Shown: one piece after another, positions 8,251 through 16,816 of the stretch
Layout: every line of letters begins with the position of its first letter
Numbering within the stretch: the first letter of the stretch is position 1
Assembly (NCBI RefSeq): GCF_900106795.1
Contig: NZ_FNNS01000016.1
Coordinates: 1-64,000 of the forward strand
DNA length: 64,000 nucleotides
Direction: 5' to 3'
Source: Aequorivita viscosa
GTDB lineage: Bacteria > Bacteroidota > Bacteroidia > Flavobacteriales > Flavobacteriaceae
Translations under genes and position numbers: made by a program
Notes under the pieces: model-generated
Databases searched by the model: none
What the model saw: the letters and a program-made list of their open reading frames with translations, nothing else
Told to the model about the DNA's origin: nothing

Positions 8251-9477
8251 CTATTCTTTCTTCGACTTTTCTTTTTTCTGGAGCAAAGAAATATAAAATC
8301 CATCAAAACCACTTTTACTTGGCAGTATTTTTTCTTCTTTTAACAAAGAAAAATCTTTTCCTTCCTCTCTAGCTAAAAATGCTTTGACTTGCATTTCATT
8401 TTCAGAAGGCAGGATAGAACAGGTGGCATATACAAGTTCGCCTCCGGGTTTTACCATACGGGAATAGGAGTTAAGCAACTCTTTTTGAGTAGCGCGGATA
8501 GAATCTAAAAACTCAGGTTGTAGTTTCCATTTGGCGTCGGGATTTCTTTTTAAAACCCCTAATCCTGAACAAGGAGCATCGATTAATACTTTGTCTGCTT
8601 TTTCAATAAGCTTTTTTATAACCTTAGTTGAATCTATAACGCGGGTTTCGATGTTAAAAACATCGTTTCTTCTTGCGCGACGTTTCAATTCGATTAACTT
8701 GCTATCATAGATGTCCATTGCAATCAACTGCCCTTTATTTTCCATCATTGAGGCAATGTGCAAACTTTTTCCACCAGCTCCAGCGCAAGCATCAACAATG
8801 CGCATACCAGGTTTTGCATCTAGAATTTCTGCCACTTTTTGTGATGAAGCATCCTGAACTTCAAACAATCCATTTTTAAAAGCATCGGTAGTAAATACAT
8901 TTGTACGCTCCTTTAGCTTTAATGCATACGGATATCCAGGTAATGTCTCGGTTTCAATTTCGAGATCGGCCAATTCATTTTGAAGGTTTTCAACGGTAGT
9001 TTTTAAAGTATTTACACGCAAAACAACATCTGCTTGTTGGTTTAAGGCTGCAATTTCCTTGTCCCATTTTTTTCCAAGTTCTTGTTCTCCTAGTTCATCC
9101 AACCAATCAGGAAGCGATTCACGATACTTTCTAATTTTTGATAATTCGTCAAACTTACCTTTAATTCGACGGGTAGGGGTGTCTTCAAATTGTTTCCAAT
9201 CTGGAATTTTTATGCCGTTCAAGGTTGCCCAAACTGTAAATAGACGAAATAAATTAGGACGACTAAATGGTTCGCGAACCTCTGCAATTTCAGCATACAA
9301 TCGTTTCCACCTCACTATGTCGTAAGTGGTTTCGGCAATAAACCCTCTATCGCGTGAGCCCCATCGCTTGTCTCGCTTTAGGGTGTTTTTAAGTACTTTG
9401 TCGGCTTGTTTATTCTCATTGAAAATAAGATCAAGCGAATCTATTGTGGCGAAAACGAGATTTCGGTGTAGTTTCAT
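8251..9477 (-). CDS. rRNA (cytosine-C5) methyltransferase, RsmB/RsmF family
   Basis: A protein of 408 residues. An N-terminal NusB-like helical part (about 1-140) precedes a SAM-dependent NOL1/NOP2/Sun catalytic domain. SAM motif I is VDACAGAGGKSLH (about 228-240). The catalytic cysteines are Cys303 in DAPCSGLG and Cys353 in YATCSIL, the two-cysteine arrangement of RNA m5C methyltransferases. The best functional guess is methylation of 16S rRNA as in RsmB. The leader contains a 9-bp hairpin just before the ATG and a TACCTTTG box at 9565-9572 (minus strand). Confidence 0.92.
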   Translation of the reverse strand: MKLHRNLVFATIDSLDLIFNENKQADKVLKNTLKRDKRWGSRDRGFIAETTYDIVRWKRLYAEIAEVREPFSRPNLFRLFTVWATLNGIKIPDWKQFEDTPTRRIKGKFDELSKIRKYRESLPDWLDELGEQELGKKWDKEIAALNQQADVVLRVNTLKTTVENLQNELADLEIETETLPGYPYALKLKERTNVFTTDAFKNGLFEVQDASSQKVAEILDAKPGMRIVDACAGAGGKSLHIASMMENKGQLIAMDIYDSKLIELKRRARRNDVFNIETRVIDSTKVIKKLIEKADKVLIDAPCSGLGVLKRNPDAKWKLQPEFLDSIRATQKELLNSYSRMVKPGGELVYATCSILPSENEMQVKAFLAREEGKDFSLLKEEKILPSKSGFDGFYISLLQKKEKSKKE

Positions 9478-9492
9478 TCTAGGTATTTTTTA

Positions 9493-9519
9493 CCGCAATA
9501 AGATTTAAAATTATTGCGG
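9493..9519 (-). promoter_or_regulatory. hairpin in the 5' leader of the rRNA methyltransferase gene
   Basis: Perfect 9-bp inverted repeat CCGCAATAA / TTATTGCGG with a 9-base loop, ending about 15 bases before the ATG at 9477 and downstream of the -7-type box at 9565-9572. It would fold at the translation start region; a control role is inferred only. Confidence 0.45.
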
Positions 9520-9692
9520 GCATGTTTTTTAAAGTGTTCGTTCTATTGAAAACTTTAGCAAATGCAAAGGTATCTTTTTGAAACTGAATTCTAAACTGAA
9601 CTTCAATACAAATTTCAACCTTTGTAGTAAAGTTAAAATAGGTGCATCAAGCTATAATTTGTTTTAACCAGCCTGTTTAAAGTAACTGAGTG

Positions 9693-9746
9693 AATTTCAA
9701 CTTACGCAGTTAAAGTTGAAATTTGTACCGAAGCTTATTACTTTTG
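9693..9746 (+). promoter_or_regulatory. promoter with overlapping 11-bp inverted repeat
   Basis: A flavobacterial promoter is visible: TTG at 9716-9718 and TACTTTTG at 9739-9746, 20 bases apart, ending 15 bases before the ATG at 9762. A perfect inverted repeat AATTTCAACTT (9693-9703) / AAGTTGAAATT (9713-9723), 9-base spacer, covers the -33 box, the layout of an operator. Confidence 0.6.
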
Positions 9747-9761
9747 GCAAAAAATCGAAAT

Positions 9762-10802
9762 ATGCGTTTTATAATTGCGATTGCTGTCGTATTGGCTTTT
9801 GTTTCTTGTACTAATAAAGCCGAAATTGAAATTAATTCAGTAAAAATTACTCCTGTATTTATGGACAGTTTAAGCATTCGGGCAATTCATCCTCTCGATG
9901 AAAACCGAGTGTGGTTTGCTGCAAACAAAGGAAAAGTGGGGTTAATAGATGGCGATACTCCAAAGTTAGCTGTAATTAAATATGCCGATTCGTTATTGCA
10001 TTTTCGGTCTATTGCGGCTACAACTGAAGCTGTGTTTGTATTGAGTATTGCCAATCCTGCAGTTTTATATAAAATTGGTTTTAATGGAACAGAAGCTACA
10101 AATATTGAAGAGGTCTATAATGAGATAGGTCCTGAAGTTTTTTACGACTCGATGAAATTCTGGAATGATGATGAAGGAATTGCAGTTGGAGATTTAATAG
10201 GAGATTGTTTGTCGGTAATTGTTACCAGAGATGGTGGGAATTCATGGGAAAAGCTTCCGTGTGAAATGCTACCAAAGGTTGAAAAAGGAGAGGTTGCCTT
10301 TGCAGCAAGTAACTCAAATATTGCAATATATGGTGACAACGCTTGGGTCGCAACAGGTGGTAAAAAATCGAGAGTAATGCACACCGCAGACAGAGGAAAA
10401 ACCTGGAAAGTTTACGATACTCCTATTGCTAGCGGAAAAGCCATGACAGGAATTTTTAGTATTGATTTTAGAGACGAAAACAATGGAATTGTAATTGGAG
10501 GTAACTGGGAACAAAAATCTGATAACTCAAAAAACAAAGCTATTACAACCAATGGTGGCAAGTCTTGGAAATTAATAGCCGATGGCGAGGAGCCTGGGTA
10601 TAAGTCTTCAGTAAAATACATTCCAGGCACAGCAGGGCAGGGGATAGTTGCTGTTGGATCTCCCGGAATTTCGTTTAGTGGAGATGGTGGTAAAAGCTGG
10701 AAAGAACTTTCAAAAGAAGCATTTTTCGCCATTGAATTTGTAAACGATAGTGTCGCTTTCGCTTCTGGAAACAATAGAATTGCTAAGCTACTTTTTAAAT
10801 AA
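9762..10802 (+). CDS. YCF48/BNR-repeat lipoprotein (beta-propeller)
   Basis: A protein of 346 residues from the ATG at 9762, giving a clean lipoprotein signal MRFIIAIAVVLAFVSC with lipobox FVSC. Several Asp-box/BNR-like motifs follow (TRDGGNSWEKL, TADRGKTWKVY, TTNGGKSWKLI, SGDGGKSWKEL), as in YCF48/HCF136-type and VPS10-like propellers. The predicted place is the periplasmic face of a membrane. Function is unknown; flavobacterial relatives are labelled oxidoreductase or photosynthesis-system assembly without evidence. A further in-frame start 39 bases upstream would spoil the signal peptide and overlap the promoter. Confidence 0.85.
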   Translation: MRFIIAIAVVLAFVSCTNKAEIEINSVKITPVFMDSLSIRAIHPLDENRVWFAANKGKVGLIDGDTPKLAVIKYADSLLHFRSIAATTEAVFVLSIANPAVLYKIGFNGTEATNIEEVYNEIGPEVFYDSMKFWNDDEGIAVGDLIGDCLSVIVTRDGGNSWEKLPCEMLPKVEKGEVAFAASNSNIAIYGDNAWVATGGKKSRVMHTADRGKTWKVYDTPIASGKAMTGIFSIDFRDENNGIVIGGNWEQKSDNSKNKAITTNGGKSWKLIADGEEPGYKSSVKYIPGTAGQGIVAVGSPGISFSGDGGKSWKELSKEAFFAIEFVNDSVAFASGNNRIAKLLFK

Positions 10803-11341
10803 TCAGAAATGATAATTCAAAATAAGGAAGCTTTTTTTGTATTCTAAATTGCGATTACAATTAATTCCATAAAAGCTTGGTGAGGTGATATATTTGAAAA
10901 AAGTGAATTTTATGCACGCTTCTAAATGATTGTTCAGCACCATTTGCTTGGCTGAGTACACTTATTTAGTCGTCCTATATCTGTGATAGGAATGATAGTT
11001 AGTGATTATGAGTTTATTTGTTTTTATTATCCTGCAAACTTTATAAGTTCAATTCAGTTGATAACTACTTCAGATGCTTGTTTTGAATAGGGGGAATAAG
11101 TTGTCTAGCTAAAAAGCATAAATTCTTAATTCTTGTTCGCGATGCCTTAGAACTTTATTTTAAACCGCAATTTAACTCAAAATTAAGGTCAATAAGAAGA
11201 ATGCTTTTAAAATTGTTCTCAAATTAACTGAGGTTTATCTATCCAAAAATCGAATGTTGAGGCTTTTGATTTTTCAGAGAATATAAAATTATTAACAATA
11301 CTCCGTGTGTGTTTTTGGTCCAATTAAAAATTAATAGGTAG
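10803..11341. other. long intergenic stretch, possible unannotated transcript
   Basis: About 540 AT-rich bases with no protein-like open frame. A box TATATTTG is found at 10889-10896 but without a good partner. The stretch ends in a strong terminator-like hairpin, so it may be transcribed; no known RNA family was recognised. Confidence 0.35.
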
Positions 11342-11388
11342 AATCTTTATTTTATTTCATAAACCTGAAAGTAAAATAAAGATTTTTT
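11342..11388 (+). terminator. terminator-like hairpin with no obvious upstream gene
   Basis: Perfect 13-bp arms AATCTTTATTTTA (11342-11354) and complement (11372-11384), followed by a T run to 11388. The nearest plus-strand gene ends 540 bases upstream, and the next starts at 11550. Confidence 0.6.
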
Positions 11389-11549
11389 GAGGTAACTTTC
11401 TTAGTGTATGGATAAAATTTTCAAAATCTGTTAAAAACACACGCGGGGTTATCTGTGTTATTTTATTTTAATTCAATCTAGTAAAACATTGTGAGTCCGT
11501 TTAGAATTTTTTAACTTCACGCCTTTATTATTAACCAAAACAATTCATA

Positions 11550-14500
11550 ATGATTAAAAAAATTACCTTTTTATTTTTAGCGTTACTGATTTCCACGTTT
11601 TCGTGGCAAGGAATGGCGCAAGTTTCCATTGGGGAACAAGACGGGACGACCTCTACCATACCAATTGCTGGGTGTTGGGGGTATTCATACACGCAGCAAA
11701 TAGTATATTCAAGCGAGATTAACGCCTCTGGAGATATTACTTCTATCTCTTTTTACTATACAAGCGGTGGATTTGATAACAGTTTAGATTGGGATATCTA
11801 TTTAGGTCATTCAACTCAAACAACATTTGCTTCTACTACTGATTGGGTTGACGCTGCAGGACTTGAACAAGTTTATTCAGGTACAGTAACATATCCAGCT
11901 GCAGGAAATTGGATGACAATAACATTCGATACTCCATTTAGTTATAACGGAACAGACCACTTAGTTGTAGCTGTTCATGAAAATATGCCAGGATATACTT
12001 GTTCTGCTAATTTCGCAAAAACTGAAACTATTACAGGGACTAACAGAGGAATGACGTATAGAAATGATACAACGAACCCTGATCCTACATCGCCTCCTTC
12101 AGCTTCTACTAGAGTAGATTATATCAATACTATGATCTTGGGAGGTATCCAACAATCATGTCCAAGTCCAACTGAAGTTGCTGCTTCTGCAATAACTCAA
12201 ACTACAGCCGATGTTAACTGGACAGCTGGTGCTACTGAAACTTCGTGGAATCTAACTTGGGGATTAGCAGACTACATTCCTGGTGATGGTAATGAAATCG
12301 GTCAGGCTACTGTAAGTACGACTTCATACCAAGTAATGGGGTTAACACCAAACACTAGTTACAGAGTTTATGTTCAAGCAGATTGTGGTGGAGAAGAAAG
12401 TGCCTGGATAGGCTATTCATTTAAAACTGCTTGTGGTGTTGTTGACACTATGGTCGAAAACTTTGATTCGTACGATACAGGAAGCATTGTTCCAGATTGT
12501 TGGGAAAGAATAGTTCCAGCTGCATCCGCAGGAAGTCAGACTATATCTTCAACTTCTCCAGCTTCAGGAACTCGAAATATTTATCAATATGCTAGTGCTA
12601 CATCGAATTCAATTATTGTAGCATTGCCAGAATTTTCTAATATAGACGCAGGTACTCACCGTTTAAAGCTTTCTGCAAGAGTAGGCTCAGGTTCTGGTGC
12701 TTTATTAGTAGGTTATGTTACGGATGTTACTGATTATGATAGCTTTACTTTAATTCAAGAAGTAAGCATTACTAACACTTCGTATGCTACAAATTCTGAA
12801 TATTCAGTGGTTGTTCCTAATACAGTTCCTGCTGGGGCTAGATTGGGTATTAAAAGTGCAGCCAATGGAACTAGTCACTATTGGGATGACGTTTATTGGG
12901 AAGTAGTACCTTCTTGTATGGCACCATCTACTCTTGCCGCTACAGGTGTTACTGATTCTACAGTAGACATCGATTGGATGGCTGGTAATACTGAAACTTC
13001 CTGGAATGTTTCTTGGGGTGCTACTGGTTATACTCCTGGCGATGCAGACGAAGTTGGAACTGCAGTTGCTACAGCGACAAACTTTCAAATAACTGGCTTA
13101 ACCGCTGAAACTGCATATGATGTCTATGTTCAAGCAGATTGCGGAGCTGGAGACTTAAGTCTGTGGACTGGACCTTTAGGTGTTTACACTGGATATTGTA
13201 TTCCTACTAATACTGGAGACTCTGGTTATATTGAAAGTGTTACTATAACAGGAGATTCTGGAGCTGATATTAGCAACTTAGATTCAGGAGCTGGAATAAC
13301 AGGATCTGGATATAGTGATTTCAGTGCTCAAACTGTAGTCGTTACTCCAGAGGAAACCATTAGCTACACTGTAGCATTAGAAAGTGGAGAAACTGCAGGT
13401 TTGAAAATCTGGATAGATTGGAACAATGATCTCACATTTGACGAGACAACTGAAATGGTTTACCAATCTACTAGTTACAGCGGAAACTATACTGGCTCAC
13501 TTACAATGCCAGTAGGTGCCACTGGAAACTATAGAATGAGAATCGGATCTTCTTATACACCAAGTTCTGGACCTGCTAACGCTTGTGCCCATACAGGACA
13601 GGGAGAATATGAGGATTATACAATTAATATTGCTACGCTTGATACTTGTACGGAAGCCGTTGCAGGAACAGTTGTAGGTGAAACAGAAATGGAAGTTTGT
13701 GCCTTGGCACCTTTCAGCATGACTGTTACAGGAAATTCTGAGCCAGCTGATGGTTTAACCAGAACGTGGCAATCTTCTCCTGCAGGATCAGGAACTTGGA
13801 CAGATTTAGGTGTAGCTTCTTCAACAATTACCATTGCTGGTATTGATGTAGCAACAGATTATCGTTACCACGTAGAGTGTACTAACGGAGATATGGATGA
13901 TTCTGAAATTATTGAGGTAACTTTAAACCCAAATCCATCTGATTGCTATTGTATTCCAGAAGGAACTAACTCTGCTCGTTATATCGATAACTTCTCAACT
14001 ACAGGAGGGATCGAAAACATTTCTAACCTTGGCAGTGGTTACGCTCCAAATGGATATGGTGACTTCACAGCAATGACGGTTGAAGGAAACCCAGGAGATG
14101 AAATTAGCTTTACAGTTGATGTTTTAGGTGGTACTGCTGGATTTAGAATCTGGGTAGATTGGAATATGGATGGTGTATTTGATACTACTGAAGAAGTAGT
14201 TTATAACTCTACATCCTATTCAGCTCAACATATGGGGTCGTTTACTATCCCAATGGATGCAGCTTCAGGAGATACAAGAATGAGAGTTGTTAGCCATTGG
14301 CTTGATCCTGAAGGAGACATTGACCCTTGTGAGACAGGTTTTGGCTATGGTGAATTTGAAGACTATACACTGAGTGTGCCTGGAGCTAGCGGACCTTTCC
14401 CAAGCCCGTATTGTGATATAGCCGATGCAGGTGATGTATGGGTAGAAGAAATCACTAGTATAGATGTTGATGCAACAAACGTTATAACAAACACGAACAC

Positions 14501-16358
14501 AACAGATCCATTAGTAGACCACACCGATGTTATAGTAGATTTCACAGCTGGTCAAACATATAATCTTTCAGTTGAAGGAAATACGTATGGCGATTTTGAA
14601 ACAAATATCGTAGCGTTTATCGATTGGAACCAAAATGATATGCTAGATGATGCAGGTGAAATTTATGAACTTGGAACTTTAGCCAATTCTGATGGAGCCG
14701 ATGGTATTTCTGTGAATATGGACATTCTAGTGCCTGCAGATGCTGTTCTTGGAGAAACTCGTATCAGAATTACAAAAACATATTTTGATGATCTTTCTCT
14801 TCCAATTGTAACACCTTGTGGAATTCAGTTTGACCCATTTGGCCAAGGTGTTGAAGCAGGATACGGTCAAGCCATAGACTTTACATTAAACATCCTTGAA
14901 GGAAGTACAGACGATTGTACTGGTACTCCTGACGGTGGTCTAGCAACTGCAAATCCAGAAAGCGGTGAGGCTAACTCAGCTTATACAGTTTCAGCTACAG
15001 GATTTACATCTGCAAACGGAATTACTTACCAATGGCAATCAAATACAGATGCTGCTGGATGGGTAAATGAAGGAGCTTCTTCAACTACTTATGCCGACTT
15101 TATGGCTACTGCACCTGCTACTAGCGGGGTTGTTGTAGAATGGAGACTGGAAGTAACTTGTGGACCTTCAGCAGAATCTTCATATTCTTCTGTTGCAACA
15201 TTTACAACTATTGAGCCTTCTATATACTGTATTCCAGTATTGGATTGTACTGATAATGATGCCATAACAAATGTTACTTTCCAGGAAATTGACAATACTA
15301 CTACTTGTAGTCCAAGTGGATATGGTGACTATACAGCAATGGTTGCCACAGTTCAATCTGGCGGAACATTCCCAATGTCTGTAACCGTAGGTGATGGATG
15401 GAACGTTGAGTCAGCATCTGTTTGGATTGATTTCGACAACAGTGGAACTTTTGATGAAAACGAATTCTTCTATATTGGAACAGGAAGCGGTGAGGTTTTA
15501 ACTGAAAACATTGCTATTCCTGCAGATGCAGCAGATGGTGACTACAGAATGAGAGTTCGTGTTGCTGCAGTACCTGGCGATGCAGCTACTTGGGATTTAG
15601 CTTGTGATGAAGATCAAGGCTATGGAGAAACCGAAGACTACACCGTTACTGTTACTAGTGCGGCTGGATATTGTATCCCAATGTTAGATTGCTCTGACGA
15701 TGATAGTATTACAAATGTTACTTTCGAAGGGATTGATAACACTACAACTTGTAGCGTAGATGGATACGGTGATTATACTGCAATGGCAGCTACCGTTCAA
15801 TCTGGTGGAACATTCCCAATTTCTGTTAGCGTAGGCGGCGGATGGGATGTTGAATCAGTTTCTGTATGGATTGATTTCGACAACAGTCAAACTTTTGATG
15901 AAAATGAATTCTTCTTCATCGGAACTGGATCTGCTGAAGCATTAACTGGAGATATCGCTATTCCTACAGGTTTAGCAAACGGTGACTATAGAATGAGAGT
16001 TCGTGTTGCTGCAGTACCTGGTGATTCAGCTACTTGGGATCTAGCGTGTGATGAAGATCAAGGATATGGAGAAACTGAAGACTACACTGTTACTGTTGAT
16101 GGTACAGTTGGTGTTGAAGATTTCTCAAACCTAAACTTCTCATATTATCCAAACCCAATGTCTGAAGTGCTTTACGTTACAGCTAATCAGAACATCGAGT
16201 CTGTTTCAGCATACAACGTATTGGGTCAGCAAGTATTGAATACCAATCAATTTGCTGATGGTAAAGTAGATGTTTCTTCTTTACCTACCGGAACATTCAT
16301 TTTCCGTGTAACTTTTGAAGGTGGACTTGAAGAGAACTTCAAGGTTGTAAAAGAGTAG
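11550..16358 (+). CDS. giant secreted GEVED/fibronectin III protein with T9SS sorting tail
   Basis: A protein of 1602 residues with an N-terminal signal peptide ending WQGMAQ, then an N-terminal beta region. Fibronectin III domains lie at about 204-293 (CPSPTEVAAS..) and 452-545 (CMAPSTLAAT..). Between them is a jellyroll-like segment with a DSYDTGSIVPDCWE start. Several GEVED domains end in GEYEDYTI, GEFEDYTL and GETEDYTV, interspersed with Ig-like segments. The last two GEVED modules (from residues 1226 and 1374) are near-identical. The tail (FSYYPNPMSEVLYVTANQ.. ENFKVVKE) is a type A T9SS sorting domain. It is probably a surface or matrix adhesin; no catalytic domain was recognised. The run of Asp/Asn-rich loops suggests calcium binding. 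Confidence 0.9.
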   Translation: MIKKITFLFLALLISTFSWQGMAQVSIGEQDGTTSTIPIAGCWGYSYTQQIVYSSEINASGDITSISFYYTSGGFDNSLDWDIYLGHSTQTTFASTTDWVDAAGLEQVYSGTVTYPAAGNWMTITFDTPFSYNGTDHLVVAVHENMPGYTCSANFAKTETITGTNRGMTYRNDTTNPDPTSPPSASTRVDYINTMILGGIQQSCPSPTEVAASAITQTTADVNWTAGATETSWNLTWGLADYIPGDGNEIGQATVSTTSYQVMGLTPNTSYRVYVQADCGGEESAWIGYSFKTACGVVDTMVENFDSYDTGSIVPDCWERIVPAASAGSQTISSTSPASGTRNIYQYASATSNSIIVALPEFSNIDAGTHRLKLSARVGSGSGALLVGYVTDVTDYDSFTLIQEVSITNTSYATNSEYSVVVPNTVPAGARLGIKSAANGTSHYWDDVYWEVVPSCMAPSTLAATGVTDSTVDIDWMAGNTETSWNVSWGATGYTPGDADEVGTAVATATNFQITGLTAETAYDVYVQADCGAGDLSLWTGPLGVYTGYCIPTNTGDSGYIESVTITGDSGADISNLDSGAGITGSGYSDFSAQTVVVTPEETISYTVALESGETAGLKIWIDWNNDLTFDETTEMVYQSTSYSGNYTGSLTMPVGATGNYRMRIGSSYTPSSGPANACAHTGQGEYEDYTINIATLDTCTEAVAGTVVGETEMEVCALAPFSMTVTGNSEPADGLTRTWQSSPAGSGTWTDLGVASSTITIAGIDVATDYRYHVECTNGDMDDSEIIEVTLNPNPSDCYCIPEGTNSARYIDNFSTTGGIENISNLGSGYAPNGYGDFTAMTVEGNPGDEISFTVDVLGGTAGFRIWVDWNMDGVFDTTEEVVYNSTSYSAQHMGSFTIPMDAASGDTRMRVVSHWLDPEGDIDPCETGFGYGEFEDYTLSVPGASGPFPSPYCDIADAGDVWVEEITSIDVDATNVITNTNTTDPLVDHTDVIVDFTAGQTYNLSVEGNTYGDFETNIVAFIDWNQNDMLDDAGEIYELGTLANSDGADGISVNMDILVPADAVLGETRIRITKTYFDDLSLPIVTPCGIQFDPFGQGVEAGYGQAIDFTLNILEGSTDDCTGTPDGGLATANPESGEANSAYTVSATGFTSANGITYQWQSNTDAAGWVNEGASSTTYADFMATAPATSGVVVEWRLEVTCGPSAESSYSSVATFTTIEPSIYCIPVLDCTDNDAITNVTFQEIDNTTTCSPSGYGDYTAMVATVQSGGTFPMSVTVGDGWNVESASVWIDFDNSGTFDENEFFYIGTGSGEVLTENIAIPADAADGDYRMRVRVAAVPGDAATWDLACDEDQGYGETEDYTVTVTSAAGYCIPMLDCSDDDSITNVTFEGIDNTTTCSVDGYGDYTAMAATVQSGGTFPISVSVGGGWDVESVSVWIDFDNSQTFDENEFFFIGTGSAEALTGDIAIPTGLANGDYRMRVRVAAVPGDSATWDLACDEDQGYGETEDYTVTVDGTVGVEDFSNLNFSYYPNPMSEVLYVTANQNIESVSAYNVLGQQVLNTNQFADGKVDVSSLPTGTFIFRVTFEGGLEENFKVVKE
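15225..16103 (+). repeat. tandem duplication of a GEVED module within the adhesin gene
   Basis: Two consecutive units of 444 bases (148 residues), starting at 15225 and 15669, are highly similar in both protein and DNA, for example TGGATTGATTTCGACAACAG in both and the shared ending GYGETEDYTVTV. Confidence 0.85.
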
Positions 16359-16388
16359 TACGTTTTAAAACTCTAAATACTAATTAAT

Positions 16389-16422
16389 AATAGCCGTCTC
16401 ATTTGAGGCGGCTATTTTTTTT
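16389..16422 (+). terminator. rho-independent terminator of the adhesin gene
   Basis: Arms AATAGCCG.CTC and GAG.CGGCTATT with loop ATTT, followed by eight T residues, 30 bases past the stop codon. Confidence 0.88.
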
Positions 16423-16816
16423 CGCTTCGCTTTCTTTCAATATCAAATAGTTGGAGCTTAATGTGAAGGAGCGAAGAACTATTAGTATTCTGAATAAATG
16501 CAATTTAATTAAAGCAAGAGGAATCTGTACGAAACAAAACCGTAGATACCTATGGGAAAGAAGGATATTGAAGTAAGGAAATATCACCTTCGAAAAGAGC
16601 AGGAAGATGTTTCTTAAAACTGGATGAATGGTTTTCGGAAAGCGATAGTTTGAAAAGACCGATACTTAAACCAGCAAACTATAAGCTCTACTGTATATAT
16701 TTTTAGCGTACACCGATAATTTGGTTAAAACTCGTGATTCCCCAATCAATGACTAAAGTCTTAGAGTAGATTTAAATATCAGAAAATTACCTGGAATTTA
16801 ATACTTATAAATGGTG
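16423..16816. other. intergenic stretch without recognised gene
   Basis: About 390 bases between the adhesin terminator and the end of the sulP-type gene. No protein-like frame, RNA gene, promoter pair or strong hairpin is seen. It may be relic sequence. Confidence 0.35.

Noticed and set aside
12804-13088. Minus-strand open frames inside the giant adhesin gene (also 13616-13834, 14363-14545, 15089-15295)
   Set aside because: They mirror the repetitive codon pattern of the plus-strand gene and show no domain or start signal.
16423-16816. Small minus-strand gene at 16399-16587
   Set aside because: It overlaps the adhesin terminator and has no recognisable composition or start context.
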